Below are positions 26,249 to 34,157 of a DNA stretch of 64,000 nucleotides, piece by piece. How positions within the stretch are numbered: the stretch's first letter is position 1; each line of letters opens with the position of its first letter. The translations under genes and the position numbers were made by a program. This stretch comes from an uncultured Phycisphaerae bacterium (GTDB taxonomy: Bacteria > Planctomycetota > Phycisphaerae > Sedimentisphaerales > Anaerohalosphaeraceae). The stretch is from positions 1-64,000 of the forward strand of contig CALEDR010000006.1 of the NCBI GenBank assembly GCA_937949545.1, given 5' to 3'. The notes beneath the pieces were generated by a model. It was not told where the DNA came from, did not search any database, and saw only the letters and a program-made list of their open reading frames with translations.

Positions 26249-29107
26249 TTACACGTTTCTTTCTTCGGCCAGTTTTTCCCGCAGATATCGGGCAGTGTAG
26301 GAGTGGTTGTTTTCGATAATTTTTTCCGGAGTCCCGGCGGCAATGACCTGTCCGCCTTCCTCGCCGCCTTCGGGGCCTAAGTCGATGATATAGTCGGCCA
26401 TTTTGATGACATCCAGATTGTGTTCAATGACGATGACGGTGTTGCCCATATCGGTCAGACGGCGCAGTACAGTCATCAGGTTGTCAATGTCGGCAAAATG
26501 CAGACCGGTGGTGGGTTCGTCGAGGATATAGAGGGTATGGCCGGTGCCGGGTTTGCCCAGCTCGGCGGCCAGTTTGACCCGCTGGGCTTCGCCGCCGGAC
26601 ATCGTGGTGGAAGACTGCCCGAGGGTCATATAACCCAGCCCGACATCGCACAGGGCCTTGATAAGCCGGAGAATCTTGGGAAAGTTGGCAAAAAATTGCC
26701 GGGATTCATCAATCCGCATATCCAGAACGTCCGCAATATTCTTGCCTTTGTAGGTAATCTGGAGGGTTTCGGGATTGTAGCGTTTGCCTTTGCACTCCTG
26801 ACAGGTGACGTACACATCCGGCAGGAAGTGCATTTCAATCCGGCGGGTCCCCTGGCCCTGGCAGAATTCGCAGCGGCCCCCTTTGACATTGAAGCTGAAG
26901 CGGCCGGGTTTGTAGCCGCGGATGCGGGCCTCGCGGGTCATGGCGAACAGCTGGCGGATTAAGTCAAACACGCCTGTATAGGTCGCCGGATTGCTGCGGG
27001 GCGTGCGTCCGATTGGGCTTTGGTCAATTTCAATGACCTTGTCGATGTTGGAGATGCCGAGGATGTTTTTGTGTTTGCCCGGTTTTTCGCGGGAGCCGTA
27101 GAGCCGGCGTTTGAGACCCTTCAGGAGGATTTCGGTAATCAGGGTGCTTTTGCCGGAACCGGAAACGCCGGTGACGCAGGTGAGCACACCGAGCGGAAAT
27201 TTGACATCGATATTTTTCAGATTGTGTTCGGCGGCTCCGCGGACTTCGATGCAGTAAGACATTTTGACTTTGTGCCGGCGCGGGGGCATTTCGATGCGTT
27301 TGGCTCCGCTGAGGTATTGTCCGGTGATGGACTGGGGGCATCGGCAGACATCCTCCAGCGAGCCGGCGACTACGACTTCACCGCCGTGGCTTCCGGCGGC
27401 CGGTCCGATATCAATGATGTAGTCGGCCTGTCGGATGACCTCTTCATCGTGTTCGACGACCAGCACGGTGTTGCCGATGTCACGCAGACGCTTGAGGATA
27501 TTCAGGAGCCGGTCGTTGTCGCGCCGATGCAGACCGATGGTCGGCTCATCGAGAACGTAGCAGCAGCCGACCAGCCCGCTGCCGACCTGCGTGGCCAGGC
27601 GAATCCGCTGGGCTTCGCCGCCGGAGAGCGTGCGGCTGGTGCGGTCTAAGGTCAGGTATCCTAAACCCACATCAATCAGGAATTGAAGCCGGGCCCGGAT
27701 TTCCTTCAGGGGCTGTTCGGCAATAACGGCCTGTTCGGGATTCAGCGGCAGTTCAGCAAAGAATTTCTGGGCAGCCTGCACGGTCATTTCGGTAATCTGG
27801 CTGATGTTTTTACCGCAGATGGTTACGGCGGAGGCCTCCGGACGCAGCCGTGTTCCTTTGCAGGATTGACAGGGCGTTTCGGACAGATAGCCGTGCAGGC
27901 GGGCCTTGACATATTCGCTGGTGGTGTTCTCCCAGCGTCTGCGGAGATTGGGAATGACCCCCTCGAATGCCATTCCGTAACGGGCCTCGTCTTCGGGTGT
28001 GGTTCCGTAGAGGAGAATCTGCCGAATCGGCGCGGGCAGATTGTTGTAGGGTTCGCTTTTGCTGATGCCGAACTGCCGGCAGAAGCGGTTGATAAGCCGA
28101 TTGTAGTAAATGTTCATCCGTTTGCCGCCTTTTCGCCAGGCCTCTATGGCTCCGTTTTCGAGCGAGACGGATTTGTCCGGCACGATTAAGTCCGGGTCAA
28201 ACTCGAGGATGGTTCCCAGTCCATCGCAGGCCGGACAGGCGCCGTAGGGGCTGTTGAAGCTGAACAGCCGGGGGCTCAGTTCCGGCAGGGAGGCCTCCGG
28301 ATGTTCAGGACAGGCGAATTTTTCGCTGTAGATGACGTCGCGCCACTGGCCGTCGCCGCCGTTGTCTTTTTTCTCTTCGGGTGTCTGCACCATCACCAGG
28401 ACGAGGCCATCTCCGATTTTCAGGGCGGTTTCGATGGAGTCGGCCAGCCGGATGCGGATGTTGTCTTTTAAAATCAGCCGGTCCACGACGGCGGCGATGT
28501 CGTGTTTTTTGTTTTTGTCCAGTTTGGGGATGTTTTTGATGTCATAGATGACGCCGTCCACCCGCGCCCGGACGAAACCGTCCCGCTGAATCTGGGCGAA
28601 AATGTCCCGGTGTTCCCCCTTTTGGCCGCGTACAATCGGGGCGCAAATCTGAATGCGGGTGTTTTCCGGCAGAGACAGGATGGAATCGACAATCTGGGTG
28701 GCGTGCTGCGACTGAATCGGCCGGCCGCATTTCCAGCAGTGGGGCTGTCCGATGCGGGCAAACAGCAGGCGGCAGTAATCGTAGATTTCCGTCGTGGTTG
28801 CCACGGTCGAGCGGGGATTGCTGGAGGCGCTTCGCTGTTCGATGGCGATCGTGGGAGGCAGCCCCTCGATGTGCTCGACGTGGGGTTTCTGCATCTGTTC
28901 GAGGAACTGGCGGGCGTAGGCGCTGAGGGATTCGACGTATTTGCGCTGGCCTTCTGCGTAGATGGTATCAAAGGCCAGCGAACTTTTTCCCGAACCGCTC
29001 AAGCCGGTAATAACAACCAATTTGTCGCGGGGAATATCGACGTTGATGTTTTTGAGATTATGTTCGGCCGCACCGCGAATGCGGATGTATTTCTGCGAAT
29101 CATTCAT
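26249..29107 (-). CDS. uvrA: Excinuclease ABC subunit A
   Basis: 952 residues, full length. DNA-damage-recognition ATPase of nucleotide excision repair. Two ABC modules are visible: Walker [14 protein letters not shown] near residue 36 and [13 protein letters not shown] in the second half, with signatures [12 protein letters not shown] and [12 protein letters not shown] and Walker B stretches ending in DEPTIGLH and DEPTTGLH. The second zinc finger CEFCQGQG...CQECKGKRY is intact, as is the first (CPEHPEA...CPACDG). I take ATG 29107; the frame also has a TTG at 29116. It shares a short intergenic region with the repair gene nfi. Confidence 0.97.
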   Translation of the reverse strand: MNDSQKYIRIRGAAEHNLKNINVDIPRDKLVVITGLSGSGKSSLAFDTIYAEGQRKYVESLSAYARQFLEQMQKPHVEHIEGLPPTIAIEQRSASSNPRSTVATTTEIYDYCRLLFARIGQPHCWKCGRPIQSQHATQIVDSILSLPENTRIQICAPIVRGQKGEHRDIFAQIQRDGFVRARVDGVIYDIKNIPKLDKNKKHDIAAVVDRLILKDNIRIRLADSIETALKIGDGLVLVMVQTPEEKKDNGGDGQWRDVIYSEKFACPEHPEASLPELSPRLFSFNSPYGACPACDGLGTILEFDPDLIVPDKSVSLENGAIEAWRKGGKRMNIYYNRLINRFCRQFGISKSEPYNNLPAPIRQILLYGTTPEDEARYGMAFEGVIPNLRRRWENTTSEYVKARLHGYLSETPCQSCKGTRLRPEASAVTICGKNISQITEMTVQAAQKFFAELPLNPEQAVIAEQPLKEIRARLQFLIDVGLGYLTLDRTSRTLSGGEAQRIRLATQVGSGLVGCCYVLDEPTIGLHRRDNDRLLNILKRLRDIGNTVLVVEHDEEVIRQADYIIDIGPAAGSHGGEVVVAGSLEDVCRCPQSITGQYLSGAKRIEMPPRRHKVKMSYCIEVRGAAEHNLKNIDVKFPLGVLTCVTGVSGSGKSTLITEILLKGLKRRLYGSREKPGKHKNILGISNIDKVIEIDQSPIGRTPRSNPATYTGVFDLIRQLFAMTREARIRGYKPGRFSFNVKGGRCEFCQGQGTRRIEMHFLPDVYVTCQECKGKRYNPETLQITYKGKNIADVLDMRIDESRQFFANFPKILRLIKALCDVGLGYMTLGQSSTTMSGGEAQRVKLAAELGKPGTGHTLYILDEPTTGLHFADIDNLMTVLRRLTDMGNTVIVIEHNLDVIKMADYIIDLGPEGGEEGGQVIAAGTPEKIIENNHSYTARYLREKLAEERNV

Positions 29108-29175
29108 CGTTGTCAAACCTGTTTCGAGGTTGATGCTCTCTTATCTCCATTTAAAGAGAATACGCCAAACTTACC

Positions 29176-29205
29176 ATTGTACCGGAAAAAACGGCCGTGT
29201 ACAAT
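29176..29205. promoter_or_regulatory. Symmetrical bidirectional promoter between uvrA and nfi
   Basis: ATTGTAC (29176-29182) and GTACAAT (29199-29205) form a perfect 7-bp inverted repeat. On the plus strand this reads TTGTAC - 17 bases - TACAAT toward nfi; on the minus strand it reads the same toward uvrA. Each hexamer thus serves as -35 in one direction and -10 in the other. A second possible uvrA promoter, TTGGCG-17-GATAAG, lies at 29140-29168 on the minus strand. The palindrome might also be a repressor site. Confidence 0.55.
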
Positions 29206-29240
29206 AGCCGGGCTGGTTTTTTGCAGGATGCGATAAGACT

Positions 29241-29915
29241 GTGCATATTAAACACTTACATTCGTGGCAGGTCAGCCCGAAAGAGGCCGCATCGATTCAG
29301 AGCCGGCTAGCCGGGCGTGTTCAGTTTTGCCCGCTTCCCAAACTCATCCGAACGGTTGCCGGTCTGGATTGTGCTTTCAGTGGAGACGGTTTGCAGATTG
29401 CAGCGGTAATTGTGGTGGTGTCGTTTCCGCAACTGGAGGTGCTGGAAGTGGTGCAGGCTTGGGATAAGGTGAGGTTTCCGTATGTGCCGGGTCTTCTTTC
29501 GTTTCGCGAAGCGCCGGTCTGCCTGAAGGCCGCCGAGAAACTCCGCACCCGACCCGATGTGTTTCTCATTGACGGACAAGGGATTGCACATCCCCGATGG
29601 CTGGGCTTAGCTTCGCATCTGGGGCTGTGTCTGGATGCCCCGGCCATCGGGTGTGCCAAAAGCCGCCTGTGCGGAGTGTATGAAGAACCCAAAACAGAAA
29701 AAGGCAGCTGGAGTCCCCTTTGGATGGATGGTCAAACCGCGGGGGCTGTGGTGCGAACCCGCAGAGGCGTAAAGCCGCTGTTTGTTTCCGTCGGGCATCG
29801 GGCGGTTCTGGAGGAGGCAGTTGAATTTGTGCTGGCCTGCTGTCGGGGGTACCGTCTGCCGGAGCCGACGCGTCTGGCCCATCAGCAAGTCAGTCTGCTG
29901 AAAAAACAACTTTAA
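29241..29915 (+). CDS. nfi: Endonuclease V (deoxyinosine 3'-endonuclease)
   Basis: 224 residues. Cleaves DNA one base 3' of deaminated adenine (hypoxanthine). Conserved parts: AGLDCAFSGDGLQIAAVIVV with the metal-binding Asp, FPYVPGLLSFREAPVCLKA with the Glu, FLIDGQGIAHPRWLGLASHLGL, and AIGCAKSRLCGVYEEP. It lacks the usual YP of the wedge motif in exact form, but the PYVPG loop is present. The GTG at 29241 is the only usable start because the nearby ATG at 29229 meets a stop at once. The ribosome site AGGA is about 12 bases away, so initiation may be weak. Confidence 0.93.
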   Translation: MHIKHLHSWQVSPKEAASIQSRLAGRVQFCPLPKLIRTVAGLDCAFSGDGLQIAAVIVVVSFPQLEVLEVVQAWDKVRFPYVPGLLSFREAPVCLKAAEKLRTRPDVFLIDGQGIAHPRWLGLASHLGLCLDAPAIGCAKSRLCGVYEEPKTEKGSWSPLWMDGQTAGAVVRTRRGVKPLFVSVGHRAVLEEAVEFVLACCRGYRLPEPTRLAHQQVSLLKKQL

Positions 29916-29917
29916 AT

Positions 29918-29952
29918 CAGCATCCAGTGTCCAGCTGCCAGTAGCCAGCGGG
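29918..29952 (+). repeat. Heptamer tandem array, short copy (5 units)
   Basis: Five consecutive 7-base units of pattern CAG-Y-N-N-N: CAGCATC, CAGTGTC, CAGCTGC, CAGTAGC, CAGCGGG. It starts 3 bases after the nfi stop. The first 32 bases are identical to the start of the array at 30312. Confidence 0.85.
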
Positions 29953-29982
29953 AGAGGCGGTGGCCAAAATCTCGGCGATAAA

Positions 29983-30060
29983 ATTAGCCCCGGGCGTAAG
30001 CCCGGGGGAAAGGGAATGGCGCTTCGTTTTCTTTTTCCCCGCCCTTGCGGGCGGGGCTAT
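29983..30060. repeat. Two-hairpin palindromic element, copy 1
   Basis: About 78 bp with inverted ends (TAGCCCCG ... CGGGGCTA). The left part is an 8-bp hairpin CCCCGGGC-gtaa-GCCCGGGG, the right part an 8-bp hairpin CCCCGCCC-ttgc-GGGCGGGG, with a T-rich stretch between. The 79-bp copy at 30229 has the same plan, with differences mainly in the middle. It resembles REP/MITE-like non-coding elements and could also stop transcription after nfi. Confidence 0.8.
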
Positions 30061-30108
30061 TTGATGCTGCCCGTTTTCGTTCTTCGGTGAAGCTTCGAAG
30101 GACTAGTC

Positions 30109-30150
30109 GCGGGAATGATGCGGTTGGATTCCCGCCTTCGCGGGAATGAC
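30109..30150. repeat. Palindromic repeat (GCGGGAATGA family)
   Basis: ATTCCCGC (30128-30135) and GCGGGAAT (30140-30147) form an 8-bp hairpin with a CTTC loop, and a further copy of GCGGGAATGA stands at 30109-30118. The core matches a palindrome scattered through many bacterial genomes, known from its spurious HSREGGNP translation. Confidence 0.75.
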
Positions 30151-30228
30151 GGTGGATGTGCGAAGGACAAGGGTCTGACGTGGGAAATAGCCCCGGGCGA
30201 AAGTCCGCAACTAATTCCTGCATGCGAA

Positions 30229-30307
30229 ATAGCCCCGGGCATAAGCCCGGGGGAGAGTGGATGGGGGTTTCATTCTCTTTTTTCCCCGCCCTTGCGGGCG
30301 GGGCTAT
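30229..30307. repeat. Two-hairpin palindromic element, copy 2 (with adjacent fragment)
   Basis: 79 bp, same two 8-bp GC hairpins and same inverted ends as the copy at 29983. A fragment of its left end (AAATAGCCCCGGGCG, 30186-30200) stands just upstream, as if one copy had been inserted beside or into another. Confidence 0.8.
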
Positions 30308-30311
30308 CTTC

Positions 30312-30388
30312 CAGCATCCAGTGTCCAGCTGCCAGTAGCCAGCATCCAGCGGCCAGTCGCCAGTTATCAGTCATCAGTGAGCAGTTAT
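30312..30388 (+). repeat. Heptamer tandem array, long copy (11 units)
   Basis: Eleven uninterrupted 7-base units, all beginning CAG and mostly with C or T at position 4: CAGCATC, CAGTGTC, CAGCTGC, CAGTAGC, CAGCATC, CAGCGGC, CAGTCGC, CAGTTAT, CAGTCAT, CAGTGAG, CAGTTAT. The phase is strict while the last three bases vary, so this is not a simple microsatellite. Confidence 0.9.
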
Positions 30389-30506
30389 CTTGTAAATTTG
30401 TGACTAAATTTTAGAAAGTTTCTCACAAACAGGTTTTTTCTGCAATACACAGAGAGGACAAAGAGTTTTGTCTTTCAGAGAGTCCCTTTTTGAGAGGTGA
30501 AAACGG

Positions 30507-32261
30507 ATGAACCGAAGAGGATATCTGGGGATTTTTGTTTTTCTTTGCGGTTCGCTGGTCTTAGCGGCCCGGCAGCCCGCGGAGAATTTGGACAGGGGAT
30601 TTCTTGCGGTGGTTCAGTCTCCTTCGCGGGTGTATCTGGGCTGGCGGCTGCTGAAAACGGACCCGGCGGACATAGCGTTTCATCTCTATCGGCTCACAGA
30701 CGGCGGCGAGCCCGTCAAGCTCAACTCCGAGCCGATTACGGATTCCACGAATTTTGCGGATGAATCCGCCCCGCTGGATAAGCCCAACCGCTGGCGGCTG
30801 ACGGCGGTTCTCGGAAACGGCGAAGAAAAGGAGGCGGCGACGGTTGACCTGCCAGCCAATCCCCCCATGCGTTCCTATATCTCCATTCCGTTTCAGGGCA
30901 ATTATATCTGCAGCAAGGTTGCCATGGCCGACCTGAACGGCGACGGCCGATACGATTTTGTTATCAAGCAGCCGCAGCAGACGACCGACCCAGGGGTCTG
31001 GCAGAAAAGCACCGATACGTTCAAGGTCGAGGCCTATCTTCACGACGGTACGTTTCTTTGGCGCAAGGACCTCGGGTGGAATATTGAACAGGGGGTCTGG
31101 TGGTCGCCGATGGTGGTTTTTGACTTTGACGGAGACGGCCGGGCGGAGGCGGCCCTCAAGACGGCCCCGACCGATGTCGATTACCGCAACCCCGAGGACC
31201 ATCCCTATCCGGGCCGGGTGATGTCCGGGCCGGAGTATGTGTCGCTGCTGGACGGGATGACCGGCCGGGAACTGGACCGGGCCGACTGGCCTGCCCGCGG
31301 ACGCGTGGAGGACTGGGGCGATGAGAAAAACAACCGTGCCTCTCGCCACCTGCTCGGGGTGGCCTATCTGGACGGTGTTCGTCCGAGTCTGATTGTTCTG
31401 CGAGGCACTTATACACGCATGCGAGTGGACGCCTACCATCTCGTGGACCGCCGATTGCAGAAGGTTTGGAGTTGGGACGGCGATACAGAGGAGCCGCCGG
31501 TACGCGGGCAGGGAATGCATGGAATGCACGCGGCCGATGTGGATGGGGACGGGCGTGATGAAATCATTTTGGGGGCGGCCGTACTCGATGACGATGGAAA
31601 GATTCTCTGGAATACCGGTCTGGGGCACCCGGACGCCTGTTATGTCACGGATATTTATCCCCAGCGGCCCGGCCTGGAAATCATTTATGGAATTGAACCG
31701 CCGCAGAGGAAAAACGGCATTTGTGTTGTGGATGCCAAAACCGGAGAGATTCTCTGGGGCTGTCCGCATCCCACTACGCACGTTCATAGTCAGGGCTTAT
31801 TCGGCGAGTTTGACCCGGACAATCCGGGATATGAGTTTTATACCGGCGAAAAGGACCGTTCGAAACACTGGACCTACAGTGTGGACGGACGTTTGCTTTC
31901 GGAAGAGTCGATGAGCTCTCTGGCTCCGACGTCGCTGTACTGGCTGGACGGGCCGCTGAAGATGATTGCCGAGCAGGGGCAAATCCGCCGATATAAGGGG
32001 GAAGCGGTGGACCGATACGAAGGGCGCATTTTGGCTGCGGCGGATATTCTGGGCGACTGGCGGGACGAACTGATTACCACCGTACCGGGGGAGCTGCGGA
32101 TTTATACAACGACGCATCTTTCCCAGCAGCGGCGGACTGCCCGGATGCAGGATCCCATTTATCGGCTGGACGTCGCGATGGTTTCGATGGGATATTTTTA
32201 TCCGCCGCAGCTGAGCGAGTATTTTGCGTTGGATGTTCCGCCGGAGGTTCAGAAACAGTAA
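30507..32261 (+). CDS. Secreted rhamnogalacturonan lyase, PL11 family
   Basis: 584 residues with an N-terminal signal peptide (YLGIFVFLCGSLVLAA). PL11 enzymes cut the rhamnose-galacturonate bond of the pectin RG-I backbone by beta-elimination. The N-terminal beta domain has LDRGFLAVVQSPSRVYLGWRLL. It is followed by the eight-blade propeller with repeated calcium-binding D-x-N/D-G-D-G-x-x-D loops (ADLNGDGRYDFVIKQ, FDFDGDGRAEAALKT, ADVDGDGRDEIILGA), EDWGDEKNNRASRHL and ILGDWRDELITT. AGAGGTG precedes the ATG. It lies 14 bases before a second PL11 gene with which it shares the overall plan. Confidence 0.92.
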   Translation: MNRRGYLGIFVFLCGSLVLAARQPAENLDRGFLAVVQSPSRVYLGWRLLKTDPADIAFHLYRLTDGGEPVKLNSEPITDSTNFADESAPLDKPNRWRLTAVLGNGEEKEAATVDLPANPPMRSYISIPFQGNYICSKVAMADLNGDGRYDFVIKQPQQTTDPGVWQKSTDTFKVEAYLHDGTFLWRKDLGWNIEQGVWWSPMVVFDFDGDGRAEAALKTAPTDVDYRNPEDHPYPGRVMSGPEYVSLLDGMTGRELDRADWPARGRVEDWGDEKNNRASRHLLGVAYLDGVRPSLIVLRGTYTRMRVDAYHLVDRRLQKVWSWDGDTEEPPVRGQGMHGMHAADVDGDGRDEIILGAAVLDDDGKILWNTGLGHPDACYVTDIYPQRPGLEIIYGIEPPQRKNGICVVDAKTGEILWGCPHPTTHVHSQGLFGEFDPDNPGYEFYTGEKDRSKHWTYSVDGRLLSEESMSSLAPTSLYWLDGPLKMIAEQGQIRRYKGEAVDRYEGRILAAADILGDWRDELITTVPGELRIYTTTHLSQQRRTARMQDPIYRLDVAMVSMGYFYPPQLSEYFALDVPPEVQKQ

Positions 32262-32275
32262 ATTGGGGGATTTGT

Positions 32276-34123
32276 ATGAATTTTCGCTGGATGTGCGTGT
32301 GGATTTTGCTGACGAGCGCGGGCTTATCCGCTCAACAATGCCAGCGGCAGATGGAGGCCCTCGACCGGGGGCTGGTTGCCGTTGTGGACAAAGCCGGCCG
32401 GGTCTTTCTGAGCTGGAGGATTCTGGGGACCGAACCGGAGTCGATCGCTTTTGATGTGTATCGGCAGACCGAAGACGGTGAGCCGGTTCGGCTGAATGAA
32501 AAGCCCCTGACCGGCGGGACGTGGTTTTCGGATGAGACGGCGGATTTGACGCGGACGAACCGCTATTTTGTGCGGGCGGTTTCGGACAGGCGTCAGGGCC
32601 CTCCATGTCGGGCCGCGGAGGTAAAGGCCAATCCGCCGGTGCGTCCGTTTTTATCGATTCCGATTCAAACGCTGCCGCGGCATCGTCCTTCGGATGCGGC
32701 GGTCGGAGATTTGGACGGCGACGGACGATACGAAATCGTCCTCAAGCAGGAGATGCGTCCGCGGGATAATGCGCACAACGGGCTGACCGGCCAGACCAAA
32801 CTGGAGGCGTATGACCTGGACGGACGATTTCTGTGGCGGATTGACTTGGGCAAGAATATCCGCGAAGGAGCCCACTATACGCCGTTTCTTGTCTATGATT
32901 TGGATGGAGATGGGCGGGCGGAGGTAGCCGTGCGCACAGCCGACGGCACGGTGGACGGCACCGGCAAGGTCATCGGCGACCCGAATGCCGACTGGCGCGA
33001 TGAGAACGGACGAGTCCTTCAGGGTCCGGAGTATCTGACGATTTTTGACGGGCGAACGGGTGCAGAACTGGTCACGGTCCCCTATATTCCGCCGCGCGGA
33101 AATGTGCGGGACTGGGGGGATGCGAACGGCAACCGCTCAGACCGGTTCCTGGCCTGCGTTGCCTATCTGGATGGAGAGCGTCCTTCGCTGGTGATGTGCC
33201 GCGGGTATTATACGCGGGCGGTGCTGGCGGCCTGGAACTGGCGGGATGGGAAGCTGACGAATCTGTGGGTTTTTGACAGCGATGCGGGCCCCCAGAGCAA
33301 TCGGGCTTACCGCGGACAGGGCAATCACAATCTGGCTGTCGGCGATGTGGACGGCGACGGCAGGGACGAAATCCTCTACGGGGCCTGTGCGATCGACCAC
33401 GACGGCAGGGGCCTGTATTCAACCGGTTTGGGGCACGGGGATGCGATGCATCTGGCGGATATCGACCCGGAGCGGCCGGGGCTGGAAATCTTTGCCATCC
33501 ATGAAAACCCGCGTCATCCGAACGGGGCCAATCTGCGGGATGCGGCGACCGGCCGGGTTCTTTGGGGGCTGGATTCGAGAGATGTTGTGCGCGGGATTGC
33601 GATGGATATTGACCCGCGGCATCGCGGGTATGAATGCTGGGCCTTCGGCAGCGGCCTGCAGGGTTTGTACAGCTGCAAAGGAGAAAAGATTGCCGAGCGT
33701 TCGCCCCGCTCCTGCAATATGGGGATTTGGTGGGACGGCGACCTGCTGCGGGAGCTGCTCAACGGAACGCGGATTACCAAGTGGGATTTTGAAAATCAGA
33801 CGGAAACGGTTTTGCTGGACAGCTGGGATTCTGACTGTATCCGCGTGAACGGCTCCAAATCCACGCCTTGTTTTTACGGGGATATTTTGGGCGACTGGCG
33901 AGAGGAGGTCATCTGGCCGACACTGGACGGCAAGGAGCTTCGTATTTTTGTTTCGACACATCCGACGGAGCATCGTTTTTATACCCTGATGCATGACCCG
34001 ATTTATCGGCTCAGCACCGCCTGGCAGAATGTCGGCTACAACCAGCCGACGCAGGTGAGTTTTTATCTGGGCGACGGGATGTCCGCTCCGTCCCGCCCCC
34101 AAATAAAAACCCCCAGGCCCTGA
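32276..34123 (+). CDS. Secreted rhamnogalacturonan lyase, PL11 family (second copy)
   Basis: 615 residues, signal peptide MCVWILLTSAGLSAQ. Same architecture as the preceding gene: LDRGLVAVVDKAGRVFLSWRIL, then propeller Ca2+ loops GDLDGDGRYEIVLKQ, YDLDGDGRAEVAVRTADG, GDVDGDGRDEILYGA, and RDWGDANGNRSDRFL and ILGDWREEVIWPT near the C-terminus. The loop RTADGTVDGTGKVIGDPNADWRDENGRVLQGPEYL is longer than in the first copy; in PL11 such loops help separate endo- from exo-acting enzymes, so the pair may be complementary. GGGGGA ribosome site. Its last codons lie within the terminator of the convergent E1 gene. Confidence 0.92.
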   Translation: MNFRWMCVWILLTSAGLSAQQCQRQMEALDRGLVAVVDKAGRVFLSWRILGTEPESIAFDVYRQTEDGEPVRLNEKPLTGGTWFSDETADLTRTNRYFVRAVSDRRQGPPCRAAEVKANPPVRPFLSIPIQTLPRHRPSDAAVGDLDGDGRYEIVLKQEMRPRDNAHNGLTGQTKLEAYDLDGRFLWRIDLGKNIREGAHYTPFLVYDLDGDGRAEVAVRTADGTVDGTGKVIGDPNADWRDENGRVLQGPEYLTIFDGRTGAELVTVPYIPPRGNVRDWGDANGNRSDRFLACVAYLDGERPSLVMCRGYYTRAVLAAWNWRDGKLTNLWVFDSDAGPQSNRAYRGQGNHNLAVGDVDGDGRDEILYGACAIDHDGRGLYSTGLGHGDAMHLADIDPERPGLEIFAIHENPRHPNGANLRDAATGRVLWGLDSRDVVRGIAMDIDPRHRGYECWAFGSGLQGLYSCKGEKIAERSPRSCNMGIWWDGDLLRELLNGTRITKWDFENQTETVLLDSWDSDCIRVNGSKSTPCFYGDILGDWREEVIWPTLDGKELRIFVSTHPTEHRFYTLMHDPIYRLSTAWQNVGYNQPTQVSFYLGDGMSAPSRPQIKTPRP

Positions 34124-34135
34124 AAGGCCCGGGGG
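34102..34135 (-). terminator. Terminator of the deoR-E1 transcript, inside the PL11 3' end
   Basis: CCCCC-A-GGCC (34110-34119) pairs with GGCC-C-GGGGG (34126-34135), one internal mismatch, 6-base loop. On the minus strand a TTTTTATT run follows. It lies 23 bases past the E1 stop but overlaps the last codons and stop of the PL11 gene on the other strand. It may also slow plus-strand transcription, though that side has no T run. Confidence 0.75.
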
Positions 34136-34157
34136 CGGAGGGGTATTGTTTTGTCCG

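Larger units (their letters stand above)
29916..30506. other. Gene-free repeat island between nfi and the first PL11 gene
   Basis: No credible gene lies here; the short frames are made of repeats. In order it holds a heptamer array, a two-hairpin element, a palindromic repeat, a broken and a complete second copy of the two-hairpin element, and a longer heptamer array. From about 30389 the sequence becomes AT-rich and contains an inverted pair TTTGTGA (30397-30403) / TCACAAA (30423-30429) and a small hairpin GACAAA/TTTGTC (30457-30472) ahead of the lyase gene. These may regulate it, but no clear promoter could be picked. Confidence 0.7.

Noticed and set aside
29984-30223. Minus-strand frame with the HSREGGNP peptide
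   Set aside because: It is the familiar false translation of a palindromic repeat; the frame is built entirely from repeats.
29918-30388. CRISPR array
   Set aside because: Units are 7 bases without spacers, and no cas gene is in the window.
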